Source of the DNA: Betaproteobacteria bacterium Ga0077527 | GTDB lineage: Bacteria; Pseudomonadota; Gammaproteobacteria; Burkholderiales; SG8-41 | NCBI GenBank assembly: GCA_001464815.1 | Contig: LNDW01000012.1 | Location: 1-62,471 of the forward strand | Length of the DNA stretch: 62,471 nt | Direction of reading: 5' to 3' | Part shown: one piece after another, positions 23,346-31,564 of the stretch | Layout of the letters: every line of letters begins with the position of its first letter | How positions within the stretch are numbered: the first letter of the stretch is position 1 | Notes under the pieces: generated by a model | The model's input: the letters and a program-made list of their open reading frames with translations, nothing else | Told to the model about the DNA's origin: nothing | The model's database searches: none | Made by a program: the position numbers and the translations under genes

Positions 23346-24410
23346 CTAGGTTTGTAACCCCTTGGCGCGTTCGGTGCGGATGATCAGTATCTTCGCCAAG
23401 GCAAGCACGATGAAGGTGATCACGAACAGCAGGAAGCCGAGCGCGAACAGCGTGGACAGGTGGAAGTCGTCCGCCTCACCGAATTCATTGGCCAGGGTCG
23501 AGGCAATCGAGGAGCCCGGCGAAAACAACGAGGCACTGATACGCTGCGAGTTGCCGATTACAAAGGTCACCGCCATGGTTTCGCCCAGCGCGCGGCCGAG
23601 GCCTAGCATGATGCCGCCGATCACACCCTGCTGGGCATAGGGCAGCACGATGTGGCGCACCACCTCCCAGGTGGTGCAGCCGACACCATAGGCGGATTCG
23701 CGCAGGATCGAAGGCACTATTTCAAAAACATCACGCATTACCGCGGCGATGAAGGGCAGGACCATGAAGGCGAGAATCAATCCGGCGGCGAGGATGCCGA
23801 TGCCGTTCATCGCGCCACCGAACAGCGGCGCGAAGATCGGCATCTGGCCGAGGGTGGATTGCAGCGCCGGCTGGCCGTACTCGGCGAACAGCGGCGCAAA
23901 AATGAACAGGCCGAACATGCCGTAGATGATCGATGGCACCGCGGCGAGCAACTCGATAGCGGTACCCAGCGGGCGGCGCAGCCAGGTCGGGCAGGTTTCT
24001 GTGAGGAACAGCGCGATGCCGAAACTCAGCGGCACCGCGATCAGCACGGCGATGGCCGCGCTGGACAGCGTGCCGAAAATCGCGATTGCGGCGCCGAAAT
24101 CATCATTGACGATGTCCCACTGCACCGTCCAGATGAAATCAATACCGAATTTCTTGAAGGCCGGCCAGGCGCTGATCAACAGCGAGATCAGGATGCCGAT
24201 AAGGGCAACCAGCACCACCAGCGAAAAGCTGAAGGTGATTTTGTGGAAAAAGAAATCCTGGATGCGCTGCTTGCGTACGATTTTCAGCCTTGTTTCGTCG
24301 CGCAGCCCGCTTTCATTGGAGGACAGTTGCATGGACCCATCACCCTGGCTGTTTTTGGCGTCGAGGCGCCGGGCATCAAGCATACCGCCGCCTGCGGGTG
24401 ATGTGCTCAT
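23346..24410 (-). CDS. pstC: Phosphate ABC transporter permease PstC
   Basis: Second permease of the phosphate importer, 354 residues. An unusually long hydrophilic N-terminus of about 60 residues precedes the first membrane helix ([20 protein letters not shown]). The EAA loop is [21 protein letters not shown], and [18 protein letters not shown] is diagnostic of PstC. ATG at 24410 has GGAG five bases upstream, supporting it over the longer reading to 24473. A strong hairpin separates it from pstS. Confidence 0.96.
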   Translation of the reverse strand: MSTSPAGGGMLDARRLDAKNSQGDGSMQLSSNESGLRDETRLKIVRKQRIQDFFFHKITFSFSLVVLVALIGILISLLISAWPAFKKFGIDFIWTVQWDIVNDDFGAAIAIFGTLSSAAIAVLIAVPLSFGIALFLTETCPTWLRRPLGTAIELLAAVPSIIYGMFGLFIFAPLFAEYGQPALQSTLGQMPIFAPLFGGAMNGIGILAAGLILAFMVLPFIAAVMRDVFEIVPSILRESAYGVGCTTWEVVRHIVLPYAQQGVIGGIMLGLGRALGETMAVTFVIGNSQRISASLFSPGSSIASTLANEFGEADDFHLSTLFALGFLLFVITFIVLALAKILIIRTERAKGLQT

Positions 24411-24455
24411 GAAATCTCCGGGATTGTTGAGGTATCGGATTTGGTGCTGGAAAAC

Positions 24456-24487
24456 AAAGCGGGAGCACCGCACGGTGCTCCCGCTTT
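24456..24487 (-). terminator. Strong hairpin between pstS and pstC (attenuating terminator)
   Basis: AAAGCGGGAGCACC (24456-24469), loop GCAC, and GGTGCTCCCGCTTT (24474-24487) make a perfect 14-bp stem just after the pstS stop. On the minus strand it is followed by TTTGTTTTCC, a usable U-tract. It would end most pstS transcripts or protect their 3' end, letting the binding protein exceed the membrane subunits. Confidence 0.82.
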
Positions 24488-24492
24488 ACCGT

Positions 24493-25515
24493 TTACCGGG
24501 CGATCTGCGACCAGACTTTGCTGACGATGGCCTTGATCAGGGCGTCGGGCAGGGGCACATATTCAAGTTCCAGGGCCATGTCACGACCGTTGCGGAATGA
24601 CCAGTCGAAGAACTTCAGGGCTTCGTTCGAGGCGGCACGGTTATCCGGATTGCGGTACATCAGCACGAAGGTCGCGCCGGTGATCGGCCATGCATCGGCG
24701 CCGCGCTGGTTGACCAGCGAGATGCCCATGCCGGGGACACTGAACCAGTCGGCACCAGCCGCGGCGGCGGCGAAGGTCTTGTCGTCGGGACTGACAAAAC
24801 GGCCGTCGCGATTGCGCAGTTGCAGGTAAGGGATGTTGTTCTTTTTGGCATAGGCGAACTCGACGTAGCCGATCGAGCCCTTGATGCGGCTGACATTGGC
24901 GGCAACACCTTCGTTGCCGCGGCCGCCGATCGAGGTGGCGGCTGGCCATTTCACCGCCGGGGCTTTGCCAACCTTTGCCTTCCACTCGGGACTTACTTCA
25001 CTCAGATAGTCCACGAAAATGAAGGTGGTACCGGAGCCGTCGGCGCGGTGTGCCACCGTGATGTTCATGTCAGGCAGTTTCTTGCCGGGGTTCAGCGCGG
25101 CAATTTTCGGGTCATTCCATTTCAGGATCGTGCCCATGAACATTTCGGCCAGCACGTCGCCGGTGACGCGCAGTTCGCCCGACTTGAAGCCGTCGAGGTT
25201 GATAATCGGCACCACGCCGCCGAGCACGGTCGGGAACTGTACCAGGCCGTCCTTCTCCAGTTCCTCACCGGACAGCGGAGCATCCGTGCCGCCAAAGGTC
25301 ACGGTCTTGGCGCGAATCTGGCGTACACCGCCGGAGGAGCCGATGGATTGATAGTTGAGGCCGACATTGGTCGTCTTTTTGTAGGCTTCGGCCCACTTGG
25401 CATAGATCGGGAAGGGGAAGGTCGCGCCGGCGCCGGTGATGTCAGCGGCAATGGCCGAGGACATCAGCGCGAAGGCGCCTGCGGTGACTGCGAGTTTCTG
25501 GAGTAATGATTTCAT
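24493..25515 (-). CDS. pstS: Phosphate-binding periplasmic protein PstS
   Basis: Periplasmic receptor delivering inorganic phosphate to PstCA. The 340-residue protein has a Sec signal (MKSLLQKLAVTAGAFALMSS, cleaved after AIAA). The ligand loops include ITGAGATFPFPIYAKWAEAY, QSIGSSGGVRQI, FGGTDAPLSGEEL and HRADGSGTTFIFVDYLS. ATG at 25515 has AGGAAAA upstream. It is the first gene of the operon, behind a Pho-box candidate at 25619-25636. Confidence 0.97.
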   Translation of the reverse strand: MKSLLQKLAVTAGAFALMSSAIAADITGAGATFPFPIYAKWAEAYKKTTNVGLNYQSIGSSGGVRQIRAKTVTFGGTDAPLSGEELEKDGLVQFPTVLGGVVPIINLDGFKSGELRVTGDVLAEMFMGTILKWNDPKIAALNPGKKLPDMNITVAHRADGSGTTFIFVDYLSEVSPEWKAKVGKAPAVKWPAATSIGGRGNEGVAANVSRIKGSIGYVEFAYAKKNNIPYLQLRNRDGRFVSPDDKTFAAAAAGADWFSVPGMGISLVNQRGADAWPITGATFVLMYRNPDNRAASNEALKFFDWSFRNGRDMALELEYVPLPDALIKAIVSKVWSQIAR

Positions 25516-25602
25516 GGGGTTTTCCTGAAAAGATGTAAAGGTTTGTAAAGCGGGCTTGTGAAGTCTGAAGATTGAGGCGCAGGGAGTTTTTTGAGTCGCG
25601 CC

Positions 25603-25636
25603 ACTGTACGGTTCAATTGTTGCAGTGGCATGACAG
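25603..25636 (-). promoter_or_regulatory. PhoB box and -10 of the pst operon
   Basis: On the minus strand CTGTCAT (25630-25636) is followed 11 bases later by CTGCAAC (25619-25625), fitting the 11-base repeat of the Pho box with the first half exact. Ten bases on is TACAGT (25603-25608), a reasonable -10 at the usual distance. The site lies about 100 bases before pstS. Known PhoB logic predicts induction under phosphate limitation. Confidence 0.62.
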
Positions 25637-25647
25637 TTGGAGGCTTG

Positions 25648-25668
25648 CTGATTTTTTAGAAAAATCAG
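25648..25668. promoter_or_regulatory. AT-rich perfect palindrome upstream of pstS and dapA
   Basis: CTGATTTTT (25648-25656), spacer TAG, AAAAATCAG (25660-25668). It lies between the Pho box and dapA in a 326-base gap. It could be an operator or a short hairpin; no regulator is identifiable. Confidence 0.45.
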
Positions 25669-25841
25669 GGGCTTGCGCGAAATCACCGTGCAGGGCCTGA
25701 GTGTGGCCGCCATCGCGGTGAAACATTCCTGTATGGTCTGTGAACGTTAGATGTGGTCACCGTTGTGCACTGCAATGACAGACCGAATCTTGTTGGCTTC
25801 GGGTACAATATTCGGATTACTTGGGCTGGCAAGAATTTCAG

Positions 25842-26771
25842 ATGAAAAACAGCAAGTTGGATGAGCTTAGTGGCAGTCTGGTTGCGATCGTCACGCCGAT
25901 GGAGGAAGACGGCAGCCTCGACCTGCCGGCGTTCCGCCGGCTGATTGACTGGCACATCGACGAGGGCACTGACGGCATCGTCGTGGTTGGCACCACAGGC
26001 GAGTCGCCGACCGTCGATTTTGACGAGCACGGCCTGCTGATCAAGACCGCAGTTGAACACGCCGGCCAGCGCATCCCGATCATCGCCGGTACCGGCGCGA
26101 ATTCGACCAAGGAGGCGATCGAACTGTCGCATTTTGCCAAGGCGGCCGGCGCGGCGATGAGCCTGTCGGTGGTGCCTTACTACAACCGGCCGACGCAGGA
26201 AGGTCTGTACCGCCATTTCCGCGCGATTGCCGAGGCCGTGGACATCCCGCAGATTCTCTACAACGTGCCCGGCCGCACCGTCGCGGACATGGGCAACGAC
26301 ACGGTGCTGCGGCTGGCTGAAGTGCCGGGCATCGTCGGACTCAAGGATGCCACCGGCAGCATCGATCGCGGCAGCGACCTGCTGCGCCGCCGGCCCCGGG
26401 GCTTCAGCGTTTACAGCGGTGACGATGCCACCGGTGCCGCGCTGATGCTGCTCGGCTGCGACGGCGTGATTTCGGTGACTTCGAATGTTGCGCCGCGGTT
26501 GATGAGCGAGATGTGCCGTGCCGCGCTCGCCGGGGATGCTGCGAGGACGGTGGCCATCAACGACCGGCTGCTGGGCCTGCATCGCCACCTGTTCTGCGAA
26601 GCCAACCCGATTCCGGTGAAGTGGGCTGTCGAGCAGCTCGGGCTGATGGGCGGCGGCATCCGCCTGCCATTGACGCCGCTGTCGGCGCAATATCATGAAC
26701 TCCTTCGCGCGGCGATGCTGCAGGCCGGTGTCGGCGCGGTGGCCAAAGGAAAAAACCATGTCGCTGCGTAA
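25842..26771 (+). CDS. dapA: 4-hydroxy-tetrahydrodipicolinate synthase
   Basis: Condenses pyruvate with aspartate semialdehyde, the entry step to lysine and diaminopimelate. The 309-residue protein is a TIM barrel. It has the TTGESPT motif, the catalytic tyrosine in [13 protein letters not shown], the Schiff-base Lys168 in GLKDATGS, and [18 protein letters not shown] at 25842 is preferred over the upstream in-frame start at 25821. It overlaps bamC by 14 bases, a dapA-bamC linkage shared with gammaproteobacteria. Confidence 0.97.
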   Translation: MKNSKLDELSGSLVAIVTPMEEDGSLDLPAFRRLIDWHIDEGTDGIVVVGTTGESPTVDFDEHGLLIKTAVEHAGQRIPIIAGTGANSTKEAIELSHFAKAAGAAMSLSVVPYYNRPTQEGLYRHFRAIAEAVDIPQILYNVPGRTVADMGNDTVLRLAEVPGIVGLKDATGSIDRGSDLLRRRPRGFSVYSGDDATGAALMLLGCDGVISVTSNVAPRLMSEMCRAALAGDAARTVAINDRLLGLHRHLFCEANPIPVKWAVEQLGLMGGGIRLPLTPLSAQYHELLRAAMLQAGVGAVAKGKNHVAA

Positions 26772-27888
26772 GCCCGCGGTCGTTGTTGCCGCGCTGCTCG
26801 CCGGTATCACCCTCGCTGCATGCTCCAGCTTCGAGGTTCCGACCAAGAAAGTCGATTACAAGTCGTCCACGCGGCTGCCCACACTGGAAATCCCGCCTGA
26901 CCTGGCCCGTCCGGGCACCGATGACCGTTTTGTGCTGCCCGAGAATACGAAGGGCTCAGCCACCTTGTCCGAGTTTTCCAAGGATCGCGCGGCGCGGCCG
27001 CAGGCGGGCAGTTCCGGCGTGCTGCCGAAAATCGACAACGTGCGCATGGAGCGTGCCGGCACCCAGCGCTGGCTGGTGGTGGCGGGTAATCCGGAGCAGT
27101 TGTGGCAGGTGGTACGCGAGTTCTGGCAGGAGAGTGGCTTCATCGTCAATCTCGAAATGCCCGAAGCCGGCGTGATGGAGACTGAATGGAATGAAAATCG
27201 CGCGAAGATCCCCGAAGGCGGTCTGCGCGGCCTGGTTGGGCGTGCCCTCGATGCCCTGTATTCGACATCGGAGCGCGACAAATACCGCACCCGGCTCGAG
27301 CGCGGCACGCAGCCCAATACCACCGAGATATACATCAGCCATCGTGGCATGGAAGAGGTCTACGTCACCGAGGGCAAGGACCAGTTGCGCTGGCAGCCGC
27401 GCAAACCCGATCCCGACCTCGAGGCGGAGTTTCTGCGCAGGCTGATGGTGCGTTTTGGAGTCGATAACGAGCGCGCCAAGACACTGGTGGCTACCGCCAA
27501 GCCCGAACCCCAGGCGCGGCTTTCACGCGGCGCCAATGGCGGCGCCCTGGCGCTGGTTGATCCCTTCGACCGTGCCTGGCGTCGCGTCGGCCTGGCCCTG
27601 GACCGAGTGGGTTTCACCGTTGAAGACCGGGACCGCTCCAAAGGTCTCTACTTTGTGCGTTACATCGACCCCGACGCCGACGTCAAGACCAAAAAGGAAA
27701 CGGGTTTCCTCGCGCGTCTTAATCCATTCAGCGGCGGCGCGAAGCCGGTGAGCAAGGAGCAATACCGCGTGCAGGTGCGGGATGCCTCCGGTGGCACCGA
27801 AGTGCAGGTGCTGGACAAGGACGGCAAGTCCGATCCCTCTGAAACCGCGAGCCGCATCCTGACCCTGCTTCACGACCAGCTTCGCTGA
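26758..27888 (+). CDS. bamC: Outer-membrane assembly lipoprotein BamC (NlpB)
   Basis: Lipoprotein of the Bam complex. The 376-residue product starts with a lipoprotein signal and lipobox LAAC (Cys22). The unstructured BamD-binding segment ([18 protein letters not shown]) follows, then two helix-grip domains split near residue 245 ([39 protein letters not shown]). ATG at 26758 has AAAGGA seven bases upstream and lies inside the end of dapA, implying coupling. Confidence 0.94.
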   Translation: MSLRKPAVVVAALLAGITLAACSSFEVPTKKVDYKSSTRLPTLEIPPDLARPGTDDRFVLPENTKGSATLSEFSKDRAARPQAGSSGVLPKIDNVRMERAGTQRWLVVAGNPEQLWQVVREFWQESGFIVNLEMPEAGVMETEWNENRAKIPEGGLRGLVGRALDALYSTSERDKYRTRLERGTQPNTTEIYISHRGMEEVYVTEGKDQLRWQPRKPDPDLEAEFLRRLMVRFGVDNERAKTLVATAKPEPQARLSRGANGGALALVDPFDRAWRRVGLALDRVGFTVEDRDRSKGLYFVRYIDPDADVKTKKETGFLARLNPFSGGAKPVSKEQYRVQVRDASGGTEVQVLDKDGKSDPSETASRILTLLHDQLR

Positions 27889-27931
27889 TGCGCCGCCACG
27901 GCGCCAGCGTTGCGCGGGAGCGTCGCGCCCG

Positions 27932-28699
27932 ATGATCCGGTTCGCCTCGCTGGGCAGTGGCAGCGAGGGCAACGGCCTCATTGTCGAGTGCGGCCGTTCA
28001 AGGCTCCTGCTTGACTGCGGATTCAGCATCGCTGAGACCGTCCGCCGCCTCGAACGTCTGGGCATCGCCCCCGGCAGTCTCGATGCCGTGCTGGTGACCC
28101 ATGAACACGATGACCATGTCGGTGGCGCGGCACGCTTCGCGCGACGTTACGATCTGCCGGTATACATGTCCTATGGCACCTGGAATGCCGCCGGTGGCCA
28201 CGGGGCCTGGGGCGAGGTGGTGGTCATCGACAGCCACAGCCCCTTTGCGGTGGGCGGGATCGAGGTGCGGCCCTATCCGGTGCCGCATGACGCGCGCGAG
28301 CCGACACAATTTGTTTTTGGTGATGGCGCCTGCACACTGGCTGTGCTGACCGATGCCGGCATGTCAACGCCGCATATAGAGCAGATGCTGAGCGGTGCCT
28401 CGGCACTGGTGCTCGAGTGCAATCATGACGCGGCGATGCTGCGCGACAGCGCCTATCCCGAGCGGCTGAAGGCGCGTATATCCGGGCGTCTCGGTCATCT
28501 CGACAACGGGCAGGCGGCACTGATTCTTGCCGGCATTGATCGCAGCCGGCTGAGCCATGTTGTGGCCGCGCACCTGTCGCAGAAGAACAATCGTCCGGAG
28601 CTTGCAGCCTCGGCACTGGCGGAGGCTATGGATTGCGCGGCGGATTGGATCGGCATCGCCACCCAGGCCGAGGGCTTTGCCTGGCGCGAAATTCGTTAG
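27932..28699 (+). CDS. MBL-fold metallohydrolase (YycJ/WalJ-like)
   Basis: The 255-residue protein of the metallo-beta-lactamase fold starts FASLGSGSEGNGLIVE, typical of the YycJ/WalJ group of nuclease-like enzymes. The metal motif is THEHDDH (His57, His59, Asp61, His62). Further ligands are likely in VPHDAREP and LTDAGMST. The end has VVAAHLSQKNNRPELA. It follows bamC by 43 bases and ends at a bidirectional terminator. The substrate is not known. Confidence 0.88.
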   Translation: MIRFASLGSGSEGNGLIVECGRSRLLLDCGFSIAETVRRLERLGIAPGSLDAVLVTHEHDDHVGGAARFARRYDLPVYMSYGTWNAAGGHGAWGEVVVIDSHSPFAVGGIEVRPYPVPHDAREPTQFVFGDGACTLAVLTDAGMSTPHIEQMLSGASALVLECNHDAAMLRDSAYPERLKARISGRLGHLDNGQAALILAGIDRSRLSHVVAAHLSQKNNRPELAASALAEAMDCAADWIGIATQAEGFAWREIR

Positions 28700-28744
28700 C
28701 GGATGCGCGTATCGCCATTACTGGCGCGAAAAAACGAGTACGAG

Positions 28745-28772
28745 AAAAAGCCGGCCCGAAGGCCGGCTTTTT
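28745..28772. terminator. Bidirectional terminator between the MBL hydrolase and the small lipoprotein
   Basis: AAAAAGCCGGCC (28745-28756), loop CGAA, and GGCCGGCTTTTT (28761-28772) form a perfect 12-bp stem flanked by A and T runs on both sides. It serves the plus-strand bamC-MBL unit and the minus-strand lipoprotein gene. Confidence 0.92.
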
Positions 28773-28799
28773 TATGCGGCTTACTGCCCGCAATCGCAA

Positions 28800-29078
28800 T
28801 TACTTCTTCATTGCGTCCTTGGCAGCGTCTTTGGCCATATCCTTGGCCATATCCTTGGCCATGTCCTTGGCGGCATCTTTCATGGCATCGGCAGCAGGCG
28901 CGGTTGCAGCCGGGGCGCTGGCGTCAGCTTTCGGGGCTTCAGGAGCCGGGGCCGGGGCGGGGGCCGGAGCCGGAGCCGGCGTCGCGGCCGGGGCAGCGGC
29001 CGGGGCCGGGGCGGGTTTTTCGCCGCAGGCAGTCAGACCAAGAGCGAGCAGGGCAACAACAAGGAGTGAGCGTTTCAT
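28800..29078 (-). CDS. Small Ala/Pro-rich lipoprotein with KDMA repeats
   Basis: The 92-residue product has a lipoprotein signal and lipobox GLTAC (Cys18). It continues with a proline-alanine linker (alternating AP, about residues 22-47), an alanine-rich spacer, and a C-terminal amphipathic repeat of KDMAKDMA type (about 66-91). The DNA repeats a 12-base unit three times. I do not recognise a family. The layout, a membrane anchor plus rigid linker plus charged helix, resembles small cell-envelope lipoproteins. The long plus-strand frames across it are repeat artefacts. Confidence 0.72.
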   Translation of the reverse strand: MKRSLLVVALLALGLTACGEKPAPAPAAAPAATPAPAPAPAPAPAPEAPKADASAPAATAPAADAMKDAAKDMAKDMAKDMAKDAAKDAMKK

Positions 29079-29240
29079 GATTTCAAAGTCCTTCTGGATG
29101 TGGGTTTACTGATCGGTGAAATGGGTGCTTCGGGCCGGCTCTGAACTATGGGATGCAGCCTGAACCTTCAGTCCGGCCGCGATTTTAACAGCGTTCCGGG
29201 GCGATTTCAGCAGGATGTCAGCAGCCGGCTTTGCCCGCTG

Positions 29241-29759
29241 TCATAGCCCCGAGGTGCTGGTGGCGATTGGTGATCCACTGTATTCGGAGATTTCCCCGAA
29301 ACGCTCGAATAATTGACGGTTGCCGACCACATCATGCAAGCCCTGCGCCGCGCGCAGGTGGTTGTAGTGGAAGCGGTGCAGATAATGGCTGCCGTCGAAC
29401 AGCACAAAGGGATCGTAAGCCGACTTCGCCTGCTTCAGTGTTTCGCGAATCACGCAGGCATGGCCGAACTGCCGCGCCAGGTCAAGCAGTCGTGGCTGCT
29501 CGGCGGAGAGTTTGCTGCAGTCGTGGAGGATGATGTACAGCCGGTTTTCGCGGCCCTTGCGCAGCAACTGGCGCAGCAGCTCGATGCGCCCGCTGCGGTT
29601 CCAGTCGCGGCTCAGTGTGCGGTCGAAGACGCGGATCACCTGCTGCGTCTGCGGGATCATTTCGTCGATCAGCGCCTCGTACTCGCGCATGCCCTCGAAG
29701 CGGCGGTAGGACGTGTTCGGCAGCTTGCCGCTGCCGCTGTTGCCGGCAGTTCCGTTCAT
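29241..29759 (-). CDS. Conserved hypothetical protein coupled to the ribosomal oxygenase
   Basis: The 172-residue soluble protein has no recognised catalytic motif. It has a RFEGMREYEALIDEMI start, then IRVFDRTLSRDWNRSGRIEL and LYIILHDCSKLSAEQPRLLD. An end section is rich in His and aromatic residues (LFDGSHYLHRFHYNHLRAAQ). The pattern of a helical N-part and DGSHYLHRFH hints at a phospholipase-D-like or DUF7931-type domain, but this is a weak resemblance. Its ATG overlaps the stop of the upstream oxygenase gene as ATGA, so the two are made together. Confidence 0.7.
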   Translation of the reverse strand: MNGTAGNSGSGKLPNTSYRRFEGMREYEALIDEMIPQTQQVIRVFDRTLSRDWNRSGRIELLRQLLRKGRENRLYIILHDCSKLSAEQPRLLDLARQFGHACVIRETLKQAKSAYDPFVLFDGSHYLHRFHYNHLRAAQGLHDVVGNRQLFERFGEISEYSGSPIATSTSGL

Positions 29760-30877
29760 GCCGTCGCCGGCGCCAGATAACCGGCGCGGTACCAGGCATA
29801 AAGCAGCTCCAGCGCCGCCGCCGGGGGCTTGCCGGCATCGCAGCGCCTGCGGTCGGCGAGTCGCCGCAGCCAGCTGCGGGCGGCAGCGGGTGCGGCGACA
29901 CGTTCGCCGTTGATGTAGAAGGCCGTGGCGTCGTAGAGCAGGATGGTCGCCGCGGCAAGCGCAAGGCCCTGTGTCTGCAGCCGGCGCGCGAAGGAGGCTG
30001 CGGCCAGCGGTCGCGACGGCGCGCTGAACACCACCTGCGGCTTGGGTGTGCTCAGTTCCTCACCGACAAAGCGCAGCAGCTCGCTCTGCGGTGAGCGCAG
30101 ATGGTCGAGCATGTTGATCAAGCCGGCGCTCATTTTGCTGGGTATCCGCCCCGGATGGCGCGTCGGCTGCAGGCCCGGGTCGGCATAGATTTCACCTGCA
30201 TCCAGCCGCTCCTGCAGGAAATCGAGGAAGCGCGCACAGATGTCCTGTGCCGATGGCGCACGAAAACCGATCGACAGCGTCAGGCAGTCACTCAAGGCAA
30301 CGCCGTCGTGGGCATAACGCGGCGGCAGGTAGAGCATGTCACCGGCATCGAGTGTCCATTCCTGCTGCGCCTTGAAATGACGCAGGATTTTCAGCGGTGC
30401 ATTCTCGACCAGCGTGAGGTCGTGCTGGCGGCTGACCTGCCAGCGGCGGCGGCCGGAGCCCTGCAGCAGGAACACGTCGTAGCTGTCGAAATGCGGGCCG
30501 ACACCTCCGCCCGGCGGCGCATAGCTGACCATCAGGTCATCAAGCCGGGCGTGCGGGATGAAGGCAAAACGGTCGAGTAGTTCACGGCCGCGCGGCAGCC
30601 ACAGATCAACCCCCTGCACCAGCAGCGTCCAGTTGCGTGCCGGCAGCCGCGCAAGATCGCTGCGGCGGAAGGGGCCGTTGCTGACCTGCCAGCGTTTGCC
30701 CTCGCGCCGGATCAGCCGCGATTCGGTTTCGGGCAGCGTCGCCAGCCGCATCAGTTCGCCGCGGTCGATGATCGCCGTCGCCTCAGGCAGCGCGGCACGG
30801 GCGAGGAGAGGCTTTTTCTGCCAGTGCCTGCGCATGAACAGCGCCGGGGTCAGGCCGCTCAACAGATTGGAATTCAT
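29756..30877 (-). CDS. roxA: JmjC/cupin ribosomal protein oxygenase (YcfD/RoxA type)
   Basis: 2-oxoglutarate- and Fe(II)-dependent hydroxylase; the E. coli member hydroxylates an arginine of ribosomal protein L16. The 373-residue protein has the Fe ligands HxD in VGPHFDSYDVFLLQGSGRRR (His129, Asp131) and the distal His190 in YLPPRYAHDGVALS. A dimerisation and winged-helix C-terminal part follows. It begins MNSNLLSGLTPALFMRRHWQ with the WQKKPLL segment typical of the family. Confidence 0.9.
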   Translation of the reverse strand: MNSNLLSGLTPALFMRRHWQKKPLLARAALPEATAIIDRGELMRLATLPETESRLIRREGKRWQVSNGPFRRSDLARLPARNWTLLVQGVDLWLPRGRELLDRFAFIPHARLDDLMVSYAPPGGGVGPHFDSYDVFLLQGSGRRRWQVSRQHDLTLVENAPLKILRHFKAQQEWTLDAGDMLYLPPRYAHDGVALSDCLTLSIGFRAPSAQDICARFLDFLQERLDAGEIYADPGLQPTRHPGRIPSKMSAGLINMLDHLRSPQSELLRFVGEELSTPKPQVVFSAPSRPLAAASFARRLQTQGLALAAATILLYDATAFYINGERVAAPAAARSWLRRLADRRRCDAGKPPAAALELLYAWYRAGYLAPATA

Positions 30878-30986
30878 GGCTGGATTATAGAGATACTGTG
30901 CATGGTGCTTGACCGCCCCCGGCTTTGTTCACAGAATCGCGGCCTTGACCTGTTTATCGCCTTGCCGCCACCACTGAGGATTCCCG

Positions 30987-31466
30987 ATGCTGATTGCAAA
31001 AAACACCGTAGTGACCCTGAATTTCGAACTGTCGGATGCGCAGGGTGAACTGATCGAAAAAACCGACGAGCCCATCGCTTATCTGCACGGCGGCCACCAC
31101 GGCATTTTCCCGCTGGTCGAGCAGGCGCTCGACGGCAAAAAGGCCGGTGACTCCTGCCAGGTGCGGCTCGCGCCCGAAGATGCTTTCGGTCAGTACGATG
31201 CCGAGCTGGTGCAGATCGAGACACGCGACAAGTTTCCGCCCGATGTGAAAGTCGGCATGCAGTTCGAAGGCCGCGGCGACCAGTCAGGCCACGCGATGGT
31301 TTACACCGTCACCGATGTGGCCGCCGACAAGGTGGTGGTTGACGGCAATCACCCGCTGGCCGGGCAGACGCTGCAGTTCAATTGCACGGTGGCCGAAGTG
31401 CGCGCCGCGACCGAGGAAGAACTGTCGCACGGCCATGTCCACGGTCCGCACGGCCATCATCATTGA
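30987..31466 (+). CDS. slyD: FKBP-type peptidyl-prolyl isomerase, SlyD-like
   Basis: Cytoplasmic prolyl isomerase and chaperone. The 159-residue protein has an FKBP half-domain (MLIAKNTVVTLNFELSDAQG), the inserted flap with EDAFGQYDAELVQIETRDKF, and PLAGQTLQFNCTVAEVR. The His-rich tail (HGHVHGPHGHHH) in SlyD binds nickel and other metals. The tail is short compared with E. coli SlyD. It could also be called a generic SlyD/FklB-type FKBP. Confidence 0.9.
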   Translation: MLIAKNTVVTLNFELSDAQGELIEKTDEPIAYLHGGHHGIFPLVEQALDGKKAGDSCQVRLAPEDAFGQYDAELVQIETRDKFPPDVKVGMQFEGRGDQSGHAMVYTVTDVAADKVVVDGNHPLAGQTLQFNCTVAEVRAATEEELSHGHVHGPHGHHH

Positions 31467-31530
31467 TTCGGCACTGAGTGCTGAGTGAGAGGTGATCAGC
31501 AGGGGTGGTGCCGTTGTTAATAAAAAATCA

Positions 31531-31549
31531 ACAAAAACAATGGCTTATG
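31531..31549 (-). repeat. AT-rich recurrent motif, copy 4
   Basis: Minus strand CATAAGCCATTGTTTTTGT, again in a convergent space (slyD-like and mutS). It is followed by a second TTGATTTTTTATTAA string. Confidence 0.42.
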
Positions 31550-31564
31550 ATGATTTCCCTGCTA

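Noticed and set aside
28800..28880. Short tandem repeats considered as a CRISPR-like array
   Set aside because: The 12-base units are contiguous without spacers and are in frame as KDMA codons.
28557..29112. Three plus-strand frames rich in Gly, Arg and Ala opposite the small lipoprotein
   Set aside because: They arise from the Pro-Ala and KDMA repeats; the minus-strand reading has a proper signal peptide, lipobox, start and terminator.
30878..30986. TATAAT on the minus strand just before roxA as its promoter
   Set aside because: It lies too close to the start codon for a normal leader and lacks a convincing -35, so it was not listed.
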